The notes: a model not told the origin generated them from the sequence alone. 64,000 nt of DNA from JANMDN01 sp031376285 (GCA_031376285.1 JANMDN010000041.1:1-64000), one strand, 5' to 3'. Numbered from the stretch's first letter, positions 1 to 7,832 are shown. Program-made: numbers and translations.

Positions 1-67
1 GCTCCTCCAAACGCTCGAGGAACTCGCCGTCCCAGCCGGGTTGGCTATCCAGGCCGACGACCCTCAC
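1..67 (-). CDS. Start of an unidentified gene leaving the left edge
   Basis: Twenty-two codons are visible, from a GTG at 67 reading leftward off the window. The peptide begins MRVVGLDSQPGWDG. An AGAAGGG stretch lies about 9 nt before the GTG and could be a ribosome binding site. Too little is present to assign a family. Confidence 0.35.
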   Translation of the reverse strand, partial: MRVVGLDSQPGWDGEFLERLEE

Positions 68-683
68 CAGAGGTGCCCTTCTACCGAGAGATGACGGCCG
101 GACCGCCGCCTTCGTCATATCGACGGCACTGGAGCACCGCCAGCGGCACGGTGGTTGCAGACGCGTTGGCGGGTCTGGCTCAGGCGCATACGTCGGTGAC
201 GGCCGCGGACGGGTCGAGCATCTTCAAGGAAGGGGCTCCCGCTCCCCGCCCTCGAACCCAGATCCGACCAAGGCCCTGAGCGCAAGCACGCGTTCGACGG
301 CGGGCGCCACCGGTAACGAAACCGGACACCCAATTCCACGAAACGGCCATCGCTGTTGGGGTGCCGTGAGCCCGAGCGACCGCGACCCGCGGGACCGCAT
401 CGAAGCCTTCGCGGCGGGATTTGAGGAACTGACCATGGGGACTCCCTGCGCCGACTCGTCGACCGATGCGTACCCGGCTGACTCCACAGCGCCCTGAGAA
501 AGGAAAGAACGGACCGGCCGTCCGCGAGCCACTCTTGAGGGGCGATCGACGGGTGCTCGGCGAGGCCGGCGGTCACACCCGCACTGGCCGGAGCGTCCAA
601 GGCGGTTCGGCCGCCCCTCGCTGCCAACACGCGGTTCGCGTGATCCAGAGCGGCGGGGGCCATTCGTCACCGTTTCGTGACCC
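68..683. other. Non-coding or unassigned stretch
   Basis: About 600 bases in which I see no convincing gene. Overlapping open frames occur on both strands, as expected in GC-rich DNA. None has a clear ribosome binding site, signal peptide or recognisable motif. Confidence 0.4.
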
Positions 684-1259
684 GTGCTGGGCGATCAACC
701 TTGCATCTCCCGCAATGTCTCCCGCAAGAGCGGAACCAAATGGGTCCCCGTGCCAGGCCTGCCCTTGAACAGGTTCCTCGTCACCCTGCCGCTGGGCAGG
801 CAGTATGTCCGGGCCGTCGCCAGTGAAACCTTGGTCGGCCCGGTCCATGCCGTCGACGTGGTCACTCCGAAGAGGTGGTCGACACGCGGCAGCGCAGGCC
901 GCTATCAGAGTCGGTTTTCCGGGTCCCGGACTGAGGTGCTTGCGCCGCCGCAATACACCCCGGCGGAATTCCAATCACTGACCTTTACGATCGCCTCCGG
1001 TGGCCGCCTGCTCACATCGCTCTCGATGATTGCCGTCGTCCCGTGCTCCCAGACGTTCACCACGGAGAAATCGATTCGGCTCAAGCACCACCGCGTGCGC
1101 GTGCGCATTGCTCCCGACGGACGATTTGTCTCGGCCGACGTCCATAACTCATTCACCGTCTGGGGTCGTGTCGTGGGCGGCAAAGTCATGGGCCGGGTGA
1201 GGGTCGCCACAGAAGAGTGCGAGGGCAGCGCGAGGTTCGTCGCCACACGTCAAAGCTAG
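684..1259 (+). CDS. Hypothetical protein with a beta-sandwich-like C-terminal half
   Basis: The frame opens with GTG and encodes 191 residues. The second half alternates short beta-like segments with a Cys pair (PCSQTF and EECEGSARF) and a DGRF motif. This pattern recurs at the C-termini of secreted actinobacterial proteins of unknown function. The N-terminal part has no signal peptide, no clear ribosome binding site and no recognisable domain, so the gene may be truncated or the start misplaced. No function can be assigned. It lies outside the tRNA-Thr island, about 390 nt from its left edge. Confidence 0.4.
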   Translation: MLGDQPCISRNVSRKSGTKWVPVPGLPLNRFLVTLPLGRQYVRAVASETLVGPVHAVDVVTPKRWSTRGSAGRYQSRFSGSRTEVLAPPQYTPAEFQSLTFTIASGGRLLTSLSMIAVVPCSQTFTTEKSIRLKHHRVRVRIAPDGRFVSADVHNSFTVWGRVVGGKVMGRVRVATEECEGSARFVATRQS

Positions 1260-1650
1260 TGCGCGATCAGGGCGAGCGCCAAGAGACCTCAGACTCGCGG
1301 CCGCCGCCGCCACCGCCACCCTCGCCGAGCAGTGGGAGCCGACGGAACATCTGGACGCGTCCGCCAACGCCTCTGAATGGGGGAGCAGGCACCGACGCGC
1401 CAGCGCCTGACCAATCACGGAGACCCCAACGCCGCCCGGACGATGGCAGTCCGCCTCGCGCCGCTTCGCAAGAGACGGCGGGTCACCCAATCCGCATGCG
1501 CCACTGCAAGCCAATCCCACCGTTGCCGACGTACATCCTGCGTACATCCGACGACATCGCCGCTGGTGGGGAATGGTGGGGGACTGACTCATAGTGCCCC
1601 TACCCACCCTAATTAGACCAGCGAAAAGCGATATACAGGCATTTCCTGGA
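1260..1650. other. Intergenic stretch before the tRNA-Thr island
   Basis: About 390 bases with no supported gene. The stretch ends at the 3' end of the displaced tRNA-Thr half. Confidence 0.4.
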
Positions 1651-1690
1651 AGCCGGAATCGGGATTCGAACCCGAGACCTGCCGCTTACA
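1651..1690 (-). pseudogene. Displaced 3' half of a split tRNA-Thr(TGT)
   Basis: Read on the minus strand, this holds the last part of an anticodon loop (TGTAA), the 3' anticodon stem GCGGC, variable loop AGGTC, a perfect T arm (TCGGG, TTCGAAT, CCCGA), the acceptor strand TTCCGGC and discriminator T. Its acceptor strand pairs perfectly, 7 of 7, with GCCGGAA at 10033-10027. Its anticodon stem pairs perfectly with GCCGC of the same 5' half. The sequence beyond 1690 no longer matches a tRNA. It is therefore the left-hand remnant of a tRNA gene split by an 8.3-kb insertion. Confidence 0.88.
1681..1690. repeat. Left att-like core repeat (GCCGCTTACA)
   Basis: Ten bases covering the anticodon stem and loop of the split tRNA-Thr, repeated exactly at 9990-9999. 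These direct repeats bound the island and are the expected product of recombination in an anticodon loop. Confidence 0.8.
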
Positions 1691-1714
1691 GACGCAGGCG
1701 GCGAGCAGTAAGTC

Positions 1715-1768
1715 CCTGCTCAGGAAGTGTTTGGCGTTCGTCAGCGGGCCCCCCACCAGCTCCCCACC
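1715..1768. repeat. Unit 1 outer end
   Basis: Contains AAGTCCCTGCTCAG (1710-1723) and a C-rich block (1749-1768) related to the blocks at 3355-3377 and 5384-5403. The position relative to the core is similar in all three units, so these may be recombinase arm sites. That role is inference. Confidence 0.6.
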
Positions 1769-1810
1769 TGTCCGGAGACCGCGGCTCCTAACATCGGCTG
1801 TGGCATCCGT

Positions 1811-2965
1811 TTACTGCGCTTCCTCCGTTACCGCCGCGAGGAGTTCGCGCGCGACGTATCGCCGCTGCCCGCGTGGTCCCTGGTGGGCCTCGGTCAGCAC
1901 GCCCACCGCTTCGAGCTGGCGGAGCAGCTTCAGCGCTGTGGGACGGGTGACCGCGAGGCGCACCTCGACGGTACGCGACGAGACCACGGGCAACTCACAT
2001 ACGAGGTCGACCAGGGCGACGCCGTTGCTCGACGCGATGGCGGTCGCGGATACTCGATAGCGCTCCCGCAGCGCGACGAGCCGCTGCGCCCGCGTGACCG
2101 CGTCTGAGGCCTGGGTCCGTACCGCCTCGAGAAACAGCTCGATCCAGGGGATGGGGTTGCCCGTCTCGCGGACGGTCTGCAGGGCCTCGTAGTAGCGCTC
2201 CCGGTCGCGCTCGAAGTAGGAGCTGACGTAGAGCAACGGCGCGGACAGCCGACCTCGCTCCACCAGCGAGAAAACGATGAGCAAGCGACCCAGGCGACCG
2301 TTTCCGTCAAGGAATGGGTGCAGCGTCTCGAACTGATAGTGCAAGAGCGCGTTCTGGACCAGGACGGGCAGGCCGACCTCCTCATGGGCGAAGCGCTCCC
2401 AATCGGTCAGGAGGCGCGGGAGTTCGTCGGGTGGAGGGGGAACGAACCGCGCGGACTCGATCGTCGAGCCTGCGCCACCGACCCAGCTCTGGCTCTTGCG
2501 AAACTCGCCAGGGGTGCGCTCCTTCCCGCGCACTCCGGCCAGCAGCCGCGCGTGCATCCCGCGGATGAGGCGTGCACTGAGCGGGAGCCTTTCCACCTGC
2601 GCAAGCCCCCATTCGAGCGCATCGATGTAGTTGAGGACCTCCTCGACATCGGCGTTCGGCCGTTCCCCGCTCGCCTCAACCTCGAGCACTTCGAGAAGCG
2701 ACGCCTGCGTTCCCTCGATTCGGGTTGAGGAAAGCGCCTCTCGCAGCAGGTAGGGCCGGATCAGCAGGTGCGGGTTCGGGACGAGGCGACCGACCCCGGA
2801 CAGCGTGCCGAGCGCCGCCTCGGCATCCGCGAGTAGGCGGATCGTCGCGCCGGGAAGATCGAGCGTTCGAGGGATTGGCGCCGGGAAGTAGGCCACGTGC
2901 CCGTGAGGACCGGGGGTCTTGCGAGCCTCCCCGAACTCAGTCGATGCGTACTGCCCGCGCTCCAC
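1811..2965 (-). CDS. Fic-domain protein (class II, predicted AMP-transferase)
   Basis: A Fic protein of 384 residues that would transfer AMP or another nucleotide from NTP to a protein hydroxyl group. The catalytic motif HPFLDGNGRLGR is intact at residues 216-227. An N-terminal inhibitory motif, Ser80-x3-Glu84-Gly85, places it in the self-inhibited class II. The last 80 or so residues look like a winged-helix DNA-binding domain (VSSRTVEVRLAVTRPTALKLL), common in standalone Fic regulators. The start is GTG. It is the only cargo of the first island unit and has no separate antitoxin gene, in keeping with built-in inhibition. The target protein cannot be told from sequence. Confidence 0.92.
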   Translation of the reverse strand: MERGQYASTEFGEARKTPGPHGHVAYFPAPIPRTLDLPGATIRLLADAEAALGTLSGVGRLVPNPHLLIRPYLLREALSSTRIEGTQASLLEVLEVEASGERPNADVEEVLNYIDALEWGLAQVERLPLSARLIRGMHARLLAGVRGKERTPGEFRKSQSWVGGAGSTIESARFVPPPPDELPRLLTDWERFAHEEVGLPVLVQNALLHYQFETLHPFLDGNGRLGRLLIVFSLVERGRLSAPLLYVSSYFERDRERYYEALQTVRETGNPIPWIELFLEAVRTQASDAVTRAQRLVALRERYRVSATAIASSNGVALVDLVCELPVVSSRTVEVRLAVTRPTALKLLRQLEAVGVLTEAHQGPRGQRRYVARELLAAVTEEAQ

Positions 2966-3156
2966 GAGGGTACCCTAGCGTCGCTAAAGCGAGCTCACAA
3001 TATCTTTATGGACATGAGGGGACCCTCCAGCGCCCTTCATGGTCGACGTTGGCACGTGAGCCACGCTGGGCTCGAACTCACCAACGCCAGCCCCCTCTGG
3101 GATCCCCCATCCGCCAAGGGCCGTCGGACCTGCCGGCCGCCGTTCCCCGCCCCGAG

Positions 3157-3229
3157 AGCCGGATGTCGGACTCGAACCGACGAACCCCGCTTTACAAGAG
3201 CGATGCTCTACCGACTGAGCTAATCCGGC
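3157..3229 (-). tRNA. tRNA-Thr(TGT), unit 1 copy
   Basis: A complete 73-nt cloverleaf: acceptor GCCGGAT/ATCCGGC (7 of 7), D arm GCTC/GAGC, anticodon stem TCGCT/AGCGG (one G-U pair), loop CTTGTAA with anticodon TGT, T arm GTCGG/CCGAC with TTCGAGT. CCA is not encoded. Its anticodon stem differs from that of the split host tRNA, so it lacks the integration core. Confidence 0.93.
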
Positions 3230-3286
3230 CGATGACCCGTCCTACCCCGCCGAGCCCGACAGTCCCAGCGGCCCAGTCCGCGCAAA

Positions 3287-3295
3287 CCGCTTACA
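3287..3295. repeat. Internal core remnant between units 1 and 2
   Basis: CCGCTTACA, nine of the ten core bases, followed by GGCGG as at the right edge of the island. On the minus strand it still resembles an anticodon arm (CCGCC, TGTAA, GCGG). It lies 57 nt from tRNA-Thr copy 1 and marks a unit boundary. Confidence 0.65.
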
Positions 3296-3319
3296 GGCGG
3301 CGGCAAGACGCACGAACCA

Positions 3320-3377
3320 CCTGCTCAGCGGGCATCTCGCGACTGCGTGCGCTTCCCCCACCGGCTCCCCCACCAGG
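3320..3377. repeat. Unit 2 outer end
   Basis: CCTGCTCAG at 3320-3328 and the block CCCCCACCGGCTCCCCCACC from 3355. The latter is identical to 5384-5403 and similar to 1749-1768. Confidence 0.6.
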
Positions 3378-3442
3378 CTGCGCGGCACCGCTGGCCGGCC
3401 CCACTGGGTGACACCGTGGACTCCAGGCGTCACAATGGGGCG

Positions 3443-3745
3443 ATGGCCACCGTCGCCCTCACCCTCGTTGACCTTCGTGCCCGCCGCGAAGAGATCCTTG
3501 CAATCGCGGCGCGCCGTGGGGCGTCGAACCTCGCGGTGTTCGGGTCGGTCGCGCGTGGCGAGGCCAGCGACGCGAGTGACGTCGACATCCTCGTTGACCT
3601 CGAAGCAGGCCGAAGTCTCCTCGATCTGGGCGGCCTCCTTATGGATCTCCGGGAATCCCTCGGGCGCGAGGTGGATGTCGTTACCCGTGCGGGGCTTCGC
3701 CCAAGGATTCGTGACCGAGTCCTCGCCGAAGCCAAGGCGCTGTGA
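3443..3745 (+). CDS. mntA: MntA-type nucleotidyltransferase antitoxin
   Basis: A minimal nucleotidyltransferase of 100 residues. The catalytic signature GS-x10-D-x-D is exact (GSVARGEASDASDVD), followed by a third acidic region (REVDVV). In studied type VII MntA-HepT systems the antitoxin AMPylates a tyrosine of the HEPN toxin and so silences it. The next gene is HepT, starting at a GTG that overlaps this stop (GTGA), so the two are translationally coupled. ATG at 3443 is chosen because the nucleotidyltransferase fold begins just after it. It lies in island unit 2. Confidence 0.92.
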   Translation: MATVALTLVDLRARREEILAIAARRGASNLAVFGSVARGEASDASDVDILVDLEAGRSLLDLGGLLMDLRESLGREVDVVTRAGLRPRIRDRVLAEAKAL

Positions 3746-4074
3746 GAACGGACCGGGAACGGCTGCAGGACATGCTGGACTCCTGCCACATGCTCCTCAA
3801 GCACCTCGGAGGAAAGCGTGAACGGCTTGAGGGCGACCCGGTCGCCCAGGCGGCCGCTCAGCGCTGGATCGAGATCATCGGGGAGGCCGCCTCACGGCTG
3901 TCTCCCGGCCTGCAGGCCGCTCATCCGGAGGTCCCTTGGACGGACGTGATTGGGATGCGTCACGTCCTTGCCCACGGCTACTTCGACATCGACGTGGACA
4001 TCGTCTGGGAAGTCGTCGACCGTGACGTCCCGGCACTCGTGACCGAGCTTTCTCGGTTGCTCGGAGAGCTGTAG
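3742..4074 (+). CDS. hepT: HepT-type HEPN ribonuclease toxin
   Basis: A HEPN toxin of 110 residues, predicted to cleave RNA (tRNA in studied systems). The RX4HXY motif is intact: Arg73, His78, Tyr80 in RHVLAHGY. The tyrosine is the residue AMPylated by MntA in characterised pairs. The GTG start overlaps the mntA stop by 4 nt. Intact motifs in both partners suggest a working toxin-antitoxin pair, which is inference. A second HEPN-motif protein follows 7 nt downstream. Confidence 0.92.
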   Translation: MRTDRERLQDMLDSCHMLLKHLGGKRERLEGDPVAQAAAQRWIEIIGEAASRLSPGLQAAHPEVPWTDVIGMRHVLAHGYFDIDVDIVWEVVDRDVPALVTELSRLLGEL

Positions 4075-4081
4075 CGCCAGG

Positions 4082-5146
4082 ATGAGTCCGCAGCAGTTTG
4101 GGCCACCCGAAGGCGCCGACCGTTTCGATCCACGTTTCGACGTAAATGCCCGCTACGACGCCGCATCCGAGGGGCCAATCGAACTCCACGCCGACACGCG
4201 GTGCGTCTACCGTCTCGCCTTCGCGGCGATAGATACGGCAGGCTGTCCCGAGCCGTTGCGAATCGGAAGGGTAGGCATTCGGCTCTTAGCCGGGCCGGTC
4301 CGGACGACTAAGACGGTCATTCAACAGCGAATGCCCCCTCCGCTTGTCTTTGATAAGCACATGGAGACCGGCGTGGCAGTCGGTATGGGACGCATGCTCT
4401 TGCTCTGCGAGATCGAAGACCGGGTCGACGGTGACCTCAACTTTAAGATCGACACTTGGCGCGACGAGATCGTCGCGACGGTTGGCTTGCTCACCGCGGT
4501 GCTGGACGAACGACTCGCTCGCGAGGAGATCCTCGAAGATGTCCTGATCTTCGACCCGGATGGTACCCATGGTGCCACAGTAGACTGGACCCGCTTCCTG
4601 CGACATTTCTACCCACGCGAGATCAACACCGACGACCGAGCCTCGCTTGCCCAACTTGAAGGAACTGATCTGACTCACGGCGGAGGGGCGCTCGGTACGG
4701 CCTGCCGCTACTACCGCAAGGGGACTCTTGAGGTCCCGCCGGACAGCGTCGTCCACTTCTGGACCGCCCTCAAGGCGCTCCGGCGGCGAAGTGAGAAGGC
4801 TGTTGGAGGAGTCGAGCGGCTCGTCGCCGAAGCCGGACTGCGCGGCCCGCCGGAGGTCTCGATTCGCGACCTTTGGAAGCTGCGTAACGCGGTCGTTCAC
4901 GAGGGTGCCAGCGAGCACCCTCTGCTGCACGAAGGGCACTACCTCCTTGAGGCACTTGTGCGCGGCCTCATCCGCTACCGAGCGGGAGTCGGCACCAATC
5001 CGACCTCGTGGCCACTACCCGTCAACCAGGCCGTCTTCCCGCACACGCCAGACGTCGGCATCCCCGGCGACTGGATCGCGGCACAAACGGTCTTCCATGA
5101 GGACGGACTTCCTCCGGCACGGCCCGCAGCGCCGCCCCGTACCTGA
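4082..5146 (+). CDS. ApeA-like HEPN-domain protein
   Basis: A protein of 354 residues starting 7 nt after hepT and probably co-transcribed with it. The C-terminal third carries a HEPN signature, Arg268-N-x-x-x-His273 (RNAVVHEG), within helical sequence like the ApeA-type HEPN domain. The first 220 residues show no motif I recognise and may form a sensor domain. HEPN proteins of this shape are commonly RNases in phage defence. That this one is a defence effector is inferred from the motif and its place beside MntA-HepT on an island. The last 15 residues are Pro/Ala-rich. Confidence 0.7.
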   Translation: MSPQQFGPPEGADRFDPRFDVNARYDAASEGPIELHADTRCVYRLAFAAIDTAGCPEPLRIGRVGIRLLAGPVRTTKTVIQQRMPPPLVFDKHMETGVAVGMGRMLLLCEIEDRVDGDLNFKIDTWRDEIVATVGLLTAVLDERLAREEILEDVLIFDPDGTHGATVDWTRFLRHFYPREINTDDRASLAQLEGTDLTHGGGALGTACRYYRKGTLEVPPDSVVHFWTALKALRRRSEKAVGGVERLVAEAGLRGPPEVSIRDLWKLRNAVVHEGASEHPLLHEGHYLLEALVRGLIRYRAGVGTNPTSWPLPVNQAVFPHTPDVGIPGDWIAAQTVFHEDGLPPARPAAPPRT

Positions 5147-5207
5147 CCCGGCACGCTTCGACCGATGCCTGCGTAGAGACCGGGCAATGCCCAACCGTGA
5201 ATGAGAG

Positions 5208-5280
5208 AGCCGGATGTCGGACTCGAACCGACGACCTCCGCTTTACAAGAGCGATGCTCTGCCAACTGAGCTAACCCGGA
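5208..5280 (-). tRNA. tRNA-Thr(TGT), unit 2 copy with imperfect acceptor stem
   Basis: A 73-nt cloverleaf nearly identical to the other island copies, with anticodon TGT in CTTGTAA. The 5' acceptor strand is TCCGGGT against 3' ATCCGGC, giving a T-C mismatch at 1:72 and a G-U pair at 6:67. The 3' part and about 30 nt beyond it match the unit 3 copy. The acceptor defect may impair processing or charging, so it could be a decaying gene. Confidence 0.8.
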
Positions 5281-5314
5281 CTGACGCCATCGTAGCTCCG
5301 CGGATAGCCCAGCA

Positions 5315-5321
5315 CCGCTTA
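5315..5321. repeat. Degenerate core remnant between units 2 and 3
   Basis: CCGCTTA, seven bases of the core, followed by GGAGGCG. It lies 34 nt from tRNA-Thr copy 2, the same spacing as at the right edge of the island. Confidence 0.5.
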
Positions 5322-5343
5322 GGAGGCGCAGGCGACGTCGACG

Positions 5344-5403
5344 AAGTCCCTGCTCAGCTCCCATTTCGGCGGCGACGTTGCGCCCCCCACCGGCTCCCCC
5401 ACC
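5344..5403. repeat. Unit 3 outer end
   Basis: AAGTCCCTGCTCAG (5344-5357) is identical to 1710-1723. The C-rich block at 5384-5403 is identical to the start of the unit 2 block. This is the clearest evidence that the three units share end sequences. Confidence 0.65.
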
Positions 5404-5529
5404 GGGCGCGACGCTCGAGAACTGACGCCCGTGCGGTGCATGCCGGCGACTATCCATGGGTGCCGCGATCTCCCCTTTCCAGCGCACTCCAGCGTTGGCC
5501 ATCCCTGGACGATGTGCGACCATTGGGGA

Positions 5530-5991
5530 ATGGCGGACGACTTCCCGCTGATCTCCGCCGACCCGGCCATCCACCACGGGCAAGCCTGTATTCGGGGAAC
5601 CCGGCTGTCGGTGAGCGTCGTGCTCGACTGCTTGGCGGAAGGCATGACCGGCGACCAGATCCTCGCGGAGTACCCGACCCTCACCTCCGACGGCGTCCAA
5701 GCCGCACTCGAGTACGCGGCAGCGCTCGCTCGGGAAGAGCATCGTGCTTTCTCCCGCTGCTGCGTGAAGTTCAAACTCGACGAGGACACGCCCCTTCGAC
5801 TCGCGGCGTTGTTGCGTGAACGTGGCAACGACGCGGACACCGTCCAAGACGAAGGCCTAACAGGCTCGCCGGACTCTCGGATCGCGAAAGCCGCCGCGGA
5901 CGAGAGGCGCATCCTTATCTCGCTCGATCTGGGCTTCTCAGATATCCGGGCCCACCCACCCGGCAGCCACCCCGGCATCGCCCAGGTCTAG
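5530..5991 (+). CDS. DUF433 antitoxin joined in frame to a truncated DUF5615 PIN-like toxin
   Basis: Residues 1-75 are a DUF433 antitoxin (ISADPAIHHGQACIRGTRLSV, then a short helix-turn-helix-like part). From a GTG at 5764 the same frame continues as a DUF5615 toxin with the PIN-like acidic motifs LDED and SLDLGFSDIRA. The two are usually separate overlapping genes, so this joined frame is a fusion or the result of a small indel. The toxin ends right after the HPGI motif at 5991, well short of the usual 110 or so residues. It is therefore probably inactive. ATG at 5530 is chosen because DUF433 begins there. Confidence 0.7.
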   Translation: MADDFPLISADPAIHHGQACIRGTRLSVSVVLDCLAEGMTGDQILAEYPTLTSDGVQAALEYAAALAREEHRAFSRCCVKFKLDEDTPLRLAALLRERGNDADTVQDEGLTGSPDSRIAKAAADERRILISLDLGFSDIRAHPPGSHPGIAQV

Positions 5992-6442
5992 GTCTTCGAG
6001 TTGTCCACAGGAGCCTGCTCCGGTCGAGATGGTGGCCGCGTGGGCTTGGAGCTGGCTCTGCTGGTCGCGCATGGAGGGGGATCAGGAGGTGGGCAGATTC
6101 GGGGTGTCGTGTTGTGGCTGGCTACGGTGTTCTTTCCGTAGGGAAGAACACCGTATGCGTTGACAAATTCGGTTGCGGTCGAGTCCGGTATTCACGTTTT
6201 TCTACGTGTTCATCTCGACGCGGGCATGATCAGGCCGATGTCCTGCTGCATCCGGGAGCCGCACGACCGGATCACGGCGAACGCCGGTTTGTTTTGGTTC
6301 CCGCAGGCGGGCACCAAAACATTTCGAAGAGCCCAAGGGGTGAGCGCCAGGACGGATAGGAGGAGGTGGACGCCAAAGCCGTCAGAGTCGGCTACGGCCG
6401 TCACCGTCGTAGAGGAATGAATACGACGTATATGATCGAGCC
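5992..6442. other. Intergenic stretch with one strong hairpin
   Basis: No supported gene in 450 bases. A 12-bp perfect inverted repeat lies at 6123-6155. Short open frames on both strands here have no recognisable motif. Confidence 0.4.
6123..6155. terminator. Perfect 12-bp hairpin, possible terminator or element end
   Basis: TACGGTGTTCTT (6123-6134) and AAGAACACCGTA (6144-6155) pair perfectly around a 9-nt loop. No T-run follows on either strand, so it could equally be a protein-binding palindrome or the scar of a small element. Confidence 0.45.
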
Positions 6443-6646
6443 GTGAACATCGTCCCAGGCCTCGTCGCCCACCCGCCCGGGCTGCACCACCCTTTCGATC
6501 CACTCAACTGTCCGTCAGATGCCGCCTGGTTGCGGACGCAGCAGACCCAGCAAGCGCAGCATCATGCCGCCGTTCAACAACGTGCTGACGAGGAAAGTCG
6601 AAAAGCTCTTCTTGCCGATGAAGCATTTCTCCTACTGCGAGGGTGA
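6443..6646 (+). CDS. Small hypothetical protein coupled to the next gene
   Basis: A 67-residue frame starting with GTG, whose stop overlaps the GTG start of the next gene (GTGA at 6643-6646). That coupling is the main reason to list it. The peptide is rich in Gln, Ala and His and matches no family I recognise. Confidence 0.35.
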   Translation: MNIVPGLVAHPPGLHHPFDPLNCPSDAAWLRTQQTQQAQHHAAVQQRADEESRKALLADEAFLLLRG

Positions 6647-7044
6647 CGGTGCAGAAGTGGGAATACGCGAGCGTCAGTTTCATCGAGACATGGACCCAGG
6701 TGCCGAAGGGATCTGAATGGTTGGAGCGCGTACACCCGGACTGGCATGAGCTTCGACGTCGCCACCTCCTGGAGTCCGGGTACTTTCTGTGGATTCAGAC
6801 GGGCGTCTTGATCTCAATGCCCGGCGCCGACCCGGACTGGCGAAGCATTAAGGACGCGACTATGGCTCCAGGCGCGCAGAATCCGATCAGCGTCCATACC
6901 GTCCTCAACGAGTTGGGAGCCCAAGGCTGGGAACTCGTTTCAGAGTGCGTCATGGCAAGCACCATAGGTCTTGCTCATGGTATCGACCGCGCGGGCAGAC
7001 CGATTGAGACGAGCTGCCGGCTCAAGCGGCCTATCTCGCCCTAA
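6643..7044 (+). CDS. DUF4177-like small protein
   Basis: A protein of 133 residues starting at GTG. It opens with VQKWEYASVSF and later has LNELGAQGWELVSE, the paired signature of DUF4177-type proteins (a WEY strand and a GWELV strand). Such proteins are small, cytosolic and of unknown function. Here the two motifs are separated by an insertion of about 70 residues containing a Trp-rich segment. It lies in island unit 3, just left of a tRNA-like remnant. Confidence 0.6.
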   Translation: MTVQKWEYASVSFIETWTQVPKGSEWLERVHPDWHELRRRHLLESGYFLWIQTGVLISMPGADPDWRSIKDATMAPGAQNPISVHTVLNELGAQGWELVSECVMASTIGLAHGIDRAGRPIETSCRLKRPISP

Positions 7045-7071
7045 GAGCCTGAAAATGGCTCTGTCTCGTGA

Positions 7072-7117
7072 AGGCGACGGTGGGATTTGAACCCACGAGT
7101 AACGGTTTGCAGACCTC
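7072..7117 (-). pseudogene. tRNA 3'-half-like remnant (Cys-type loop)
   Basis: On the minus strand there is a loop CTGCAAA (GCA, Cys-like), a perfect T arm (GTGGG, TTCAAAT, CCCAC), acceptor strand CGTCGCC and discriminator T. The anticodon stem does not pair and there is no D arm or 5' acceptor strand. A 3' half ending in the anticodon loop is what an attachment site looks like. It may mark a nested or older insertion in unit 3. Confidence 0.6.
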
Positions 7118-7346
7118 CGCGGCAAATCACGAACTGCCTCAAGCTCGGCGTTCGCAGCTCTCCGGACTCGAATGCGCCAGAGATTGCGCCCCGTGCGGCC
7201 CGCCTGGAACGTCGGAACCCGAGCCGACGCCTTATTACCTTGGCGCTGAGGGTCCGTCGTCGGCAGAGCGGCGCAGGAGTCGACGGGGAGCCAGCTCAGG
7301 AGGTCAGCCGCCCGGTAGGCATGAACTGCCCGACCGGGCAGGTTCA

Positions 7347-7832
7347 TCATCGGACCCGTATCCGCAACTCAGTACGCAGCGCCGCCTCCGACACCGTGCG
7401 AGGATCGGTGAGGTACACCTCGGTGTGCGGCCCGGCTGGCTGCAGGCCCTGCGATCGGATGAACACGTGGAGCGCCTCGAGCGACGGCCCCTCATCCTCG
7501 TAGGGTCCGTGATGGACGAGGCGCGCCACGCGCTCGGCCGCGCGTACCTCATAGCGCACACCCTCCGCCGGGGTCGCCAGCTCAGACGCTGCGGGCGCGG
7601 CCAGGACCCAGCGCCACCCGTCCGGACGAGTCAAGTCGAAGCTCAGGGGATCATCCCCTGACCAGTAGGCACCTTCGAGGAGAGCCTCGCCACCGAAGTG
7701 CTGGTCAAAGAATGCGACCGCCGACTGGAACGTGGCGCCCTCAGGGCGGCCCTCACCGTCGATCGCGAGGACGGCCCGCACCGGGAGGTCGGCAAGCTCA
7801 GGCGGAGTGTGGGTGACAGCGGAGTTCGTCAT
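7347..7832 (-). CDS. GyrI-like small-molecule-binding domain protein
   Basis: A protein of 161 residues with the pattern of the GyrI-like effector-binding fold: alternating strands, a RLVHHGPYEDEGPSLEALHVFI segment split by helix, and a closing TELRIRVR strand. These domains bind hydrophobic ligands and occur alone or behind MerR/AraC DNA-binding domains. No DNA-binding part is present here. ATG at 7832 (MTNSAV) is chosen over longer upstream frames with no domain character. It is 32 nt downstream of the AbiE toxin gene on the same strand. Confidence 0.65.
   Translation of the reverse strand: MTNSAVTHTPPELADLPVRAVLAIDGEGRPEGATFQSAVAFFDQHFGGEALLEGAYWSGDDPLSFDLTRPDGWRWVLAAPAASELATPAEGVRYEVRAAERVARLVHHGPYEDEGPSLEALHVFIRSQGLQPAGPHTEVYLTDPRTVSEAALRTELRIRVR

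Noticed and set aside
3060..3110. A possible further tRNA T-arm (GGGCTCGAACTCACC)
   Set aside because: The T-loop resembles a tRNA but its stem does not pair and there is no acceptor or anticodon arm.
6210..6503. A 97-residue minus-strand frame in unit 3
   Set aside because: No ribosome binding site or motif, and it overlaps the start of a coupled plus-strand pair.
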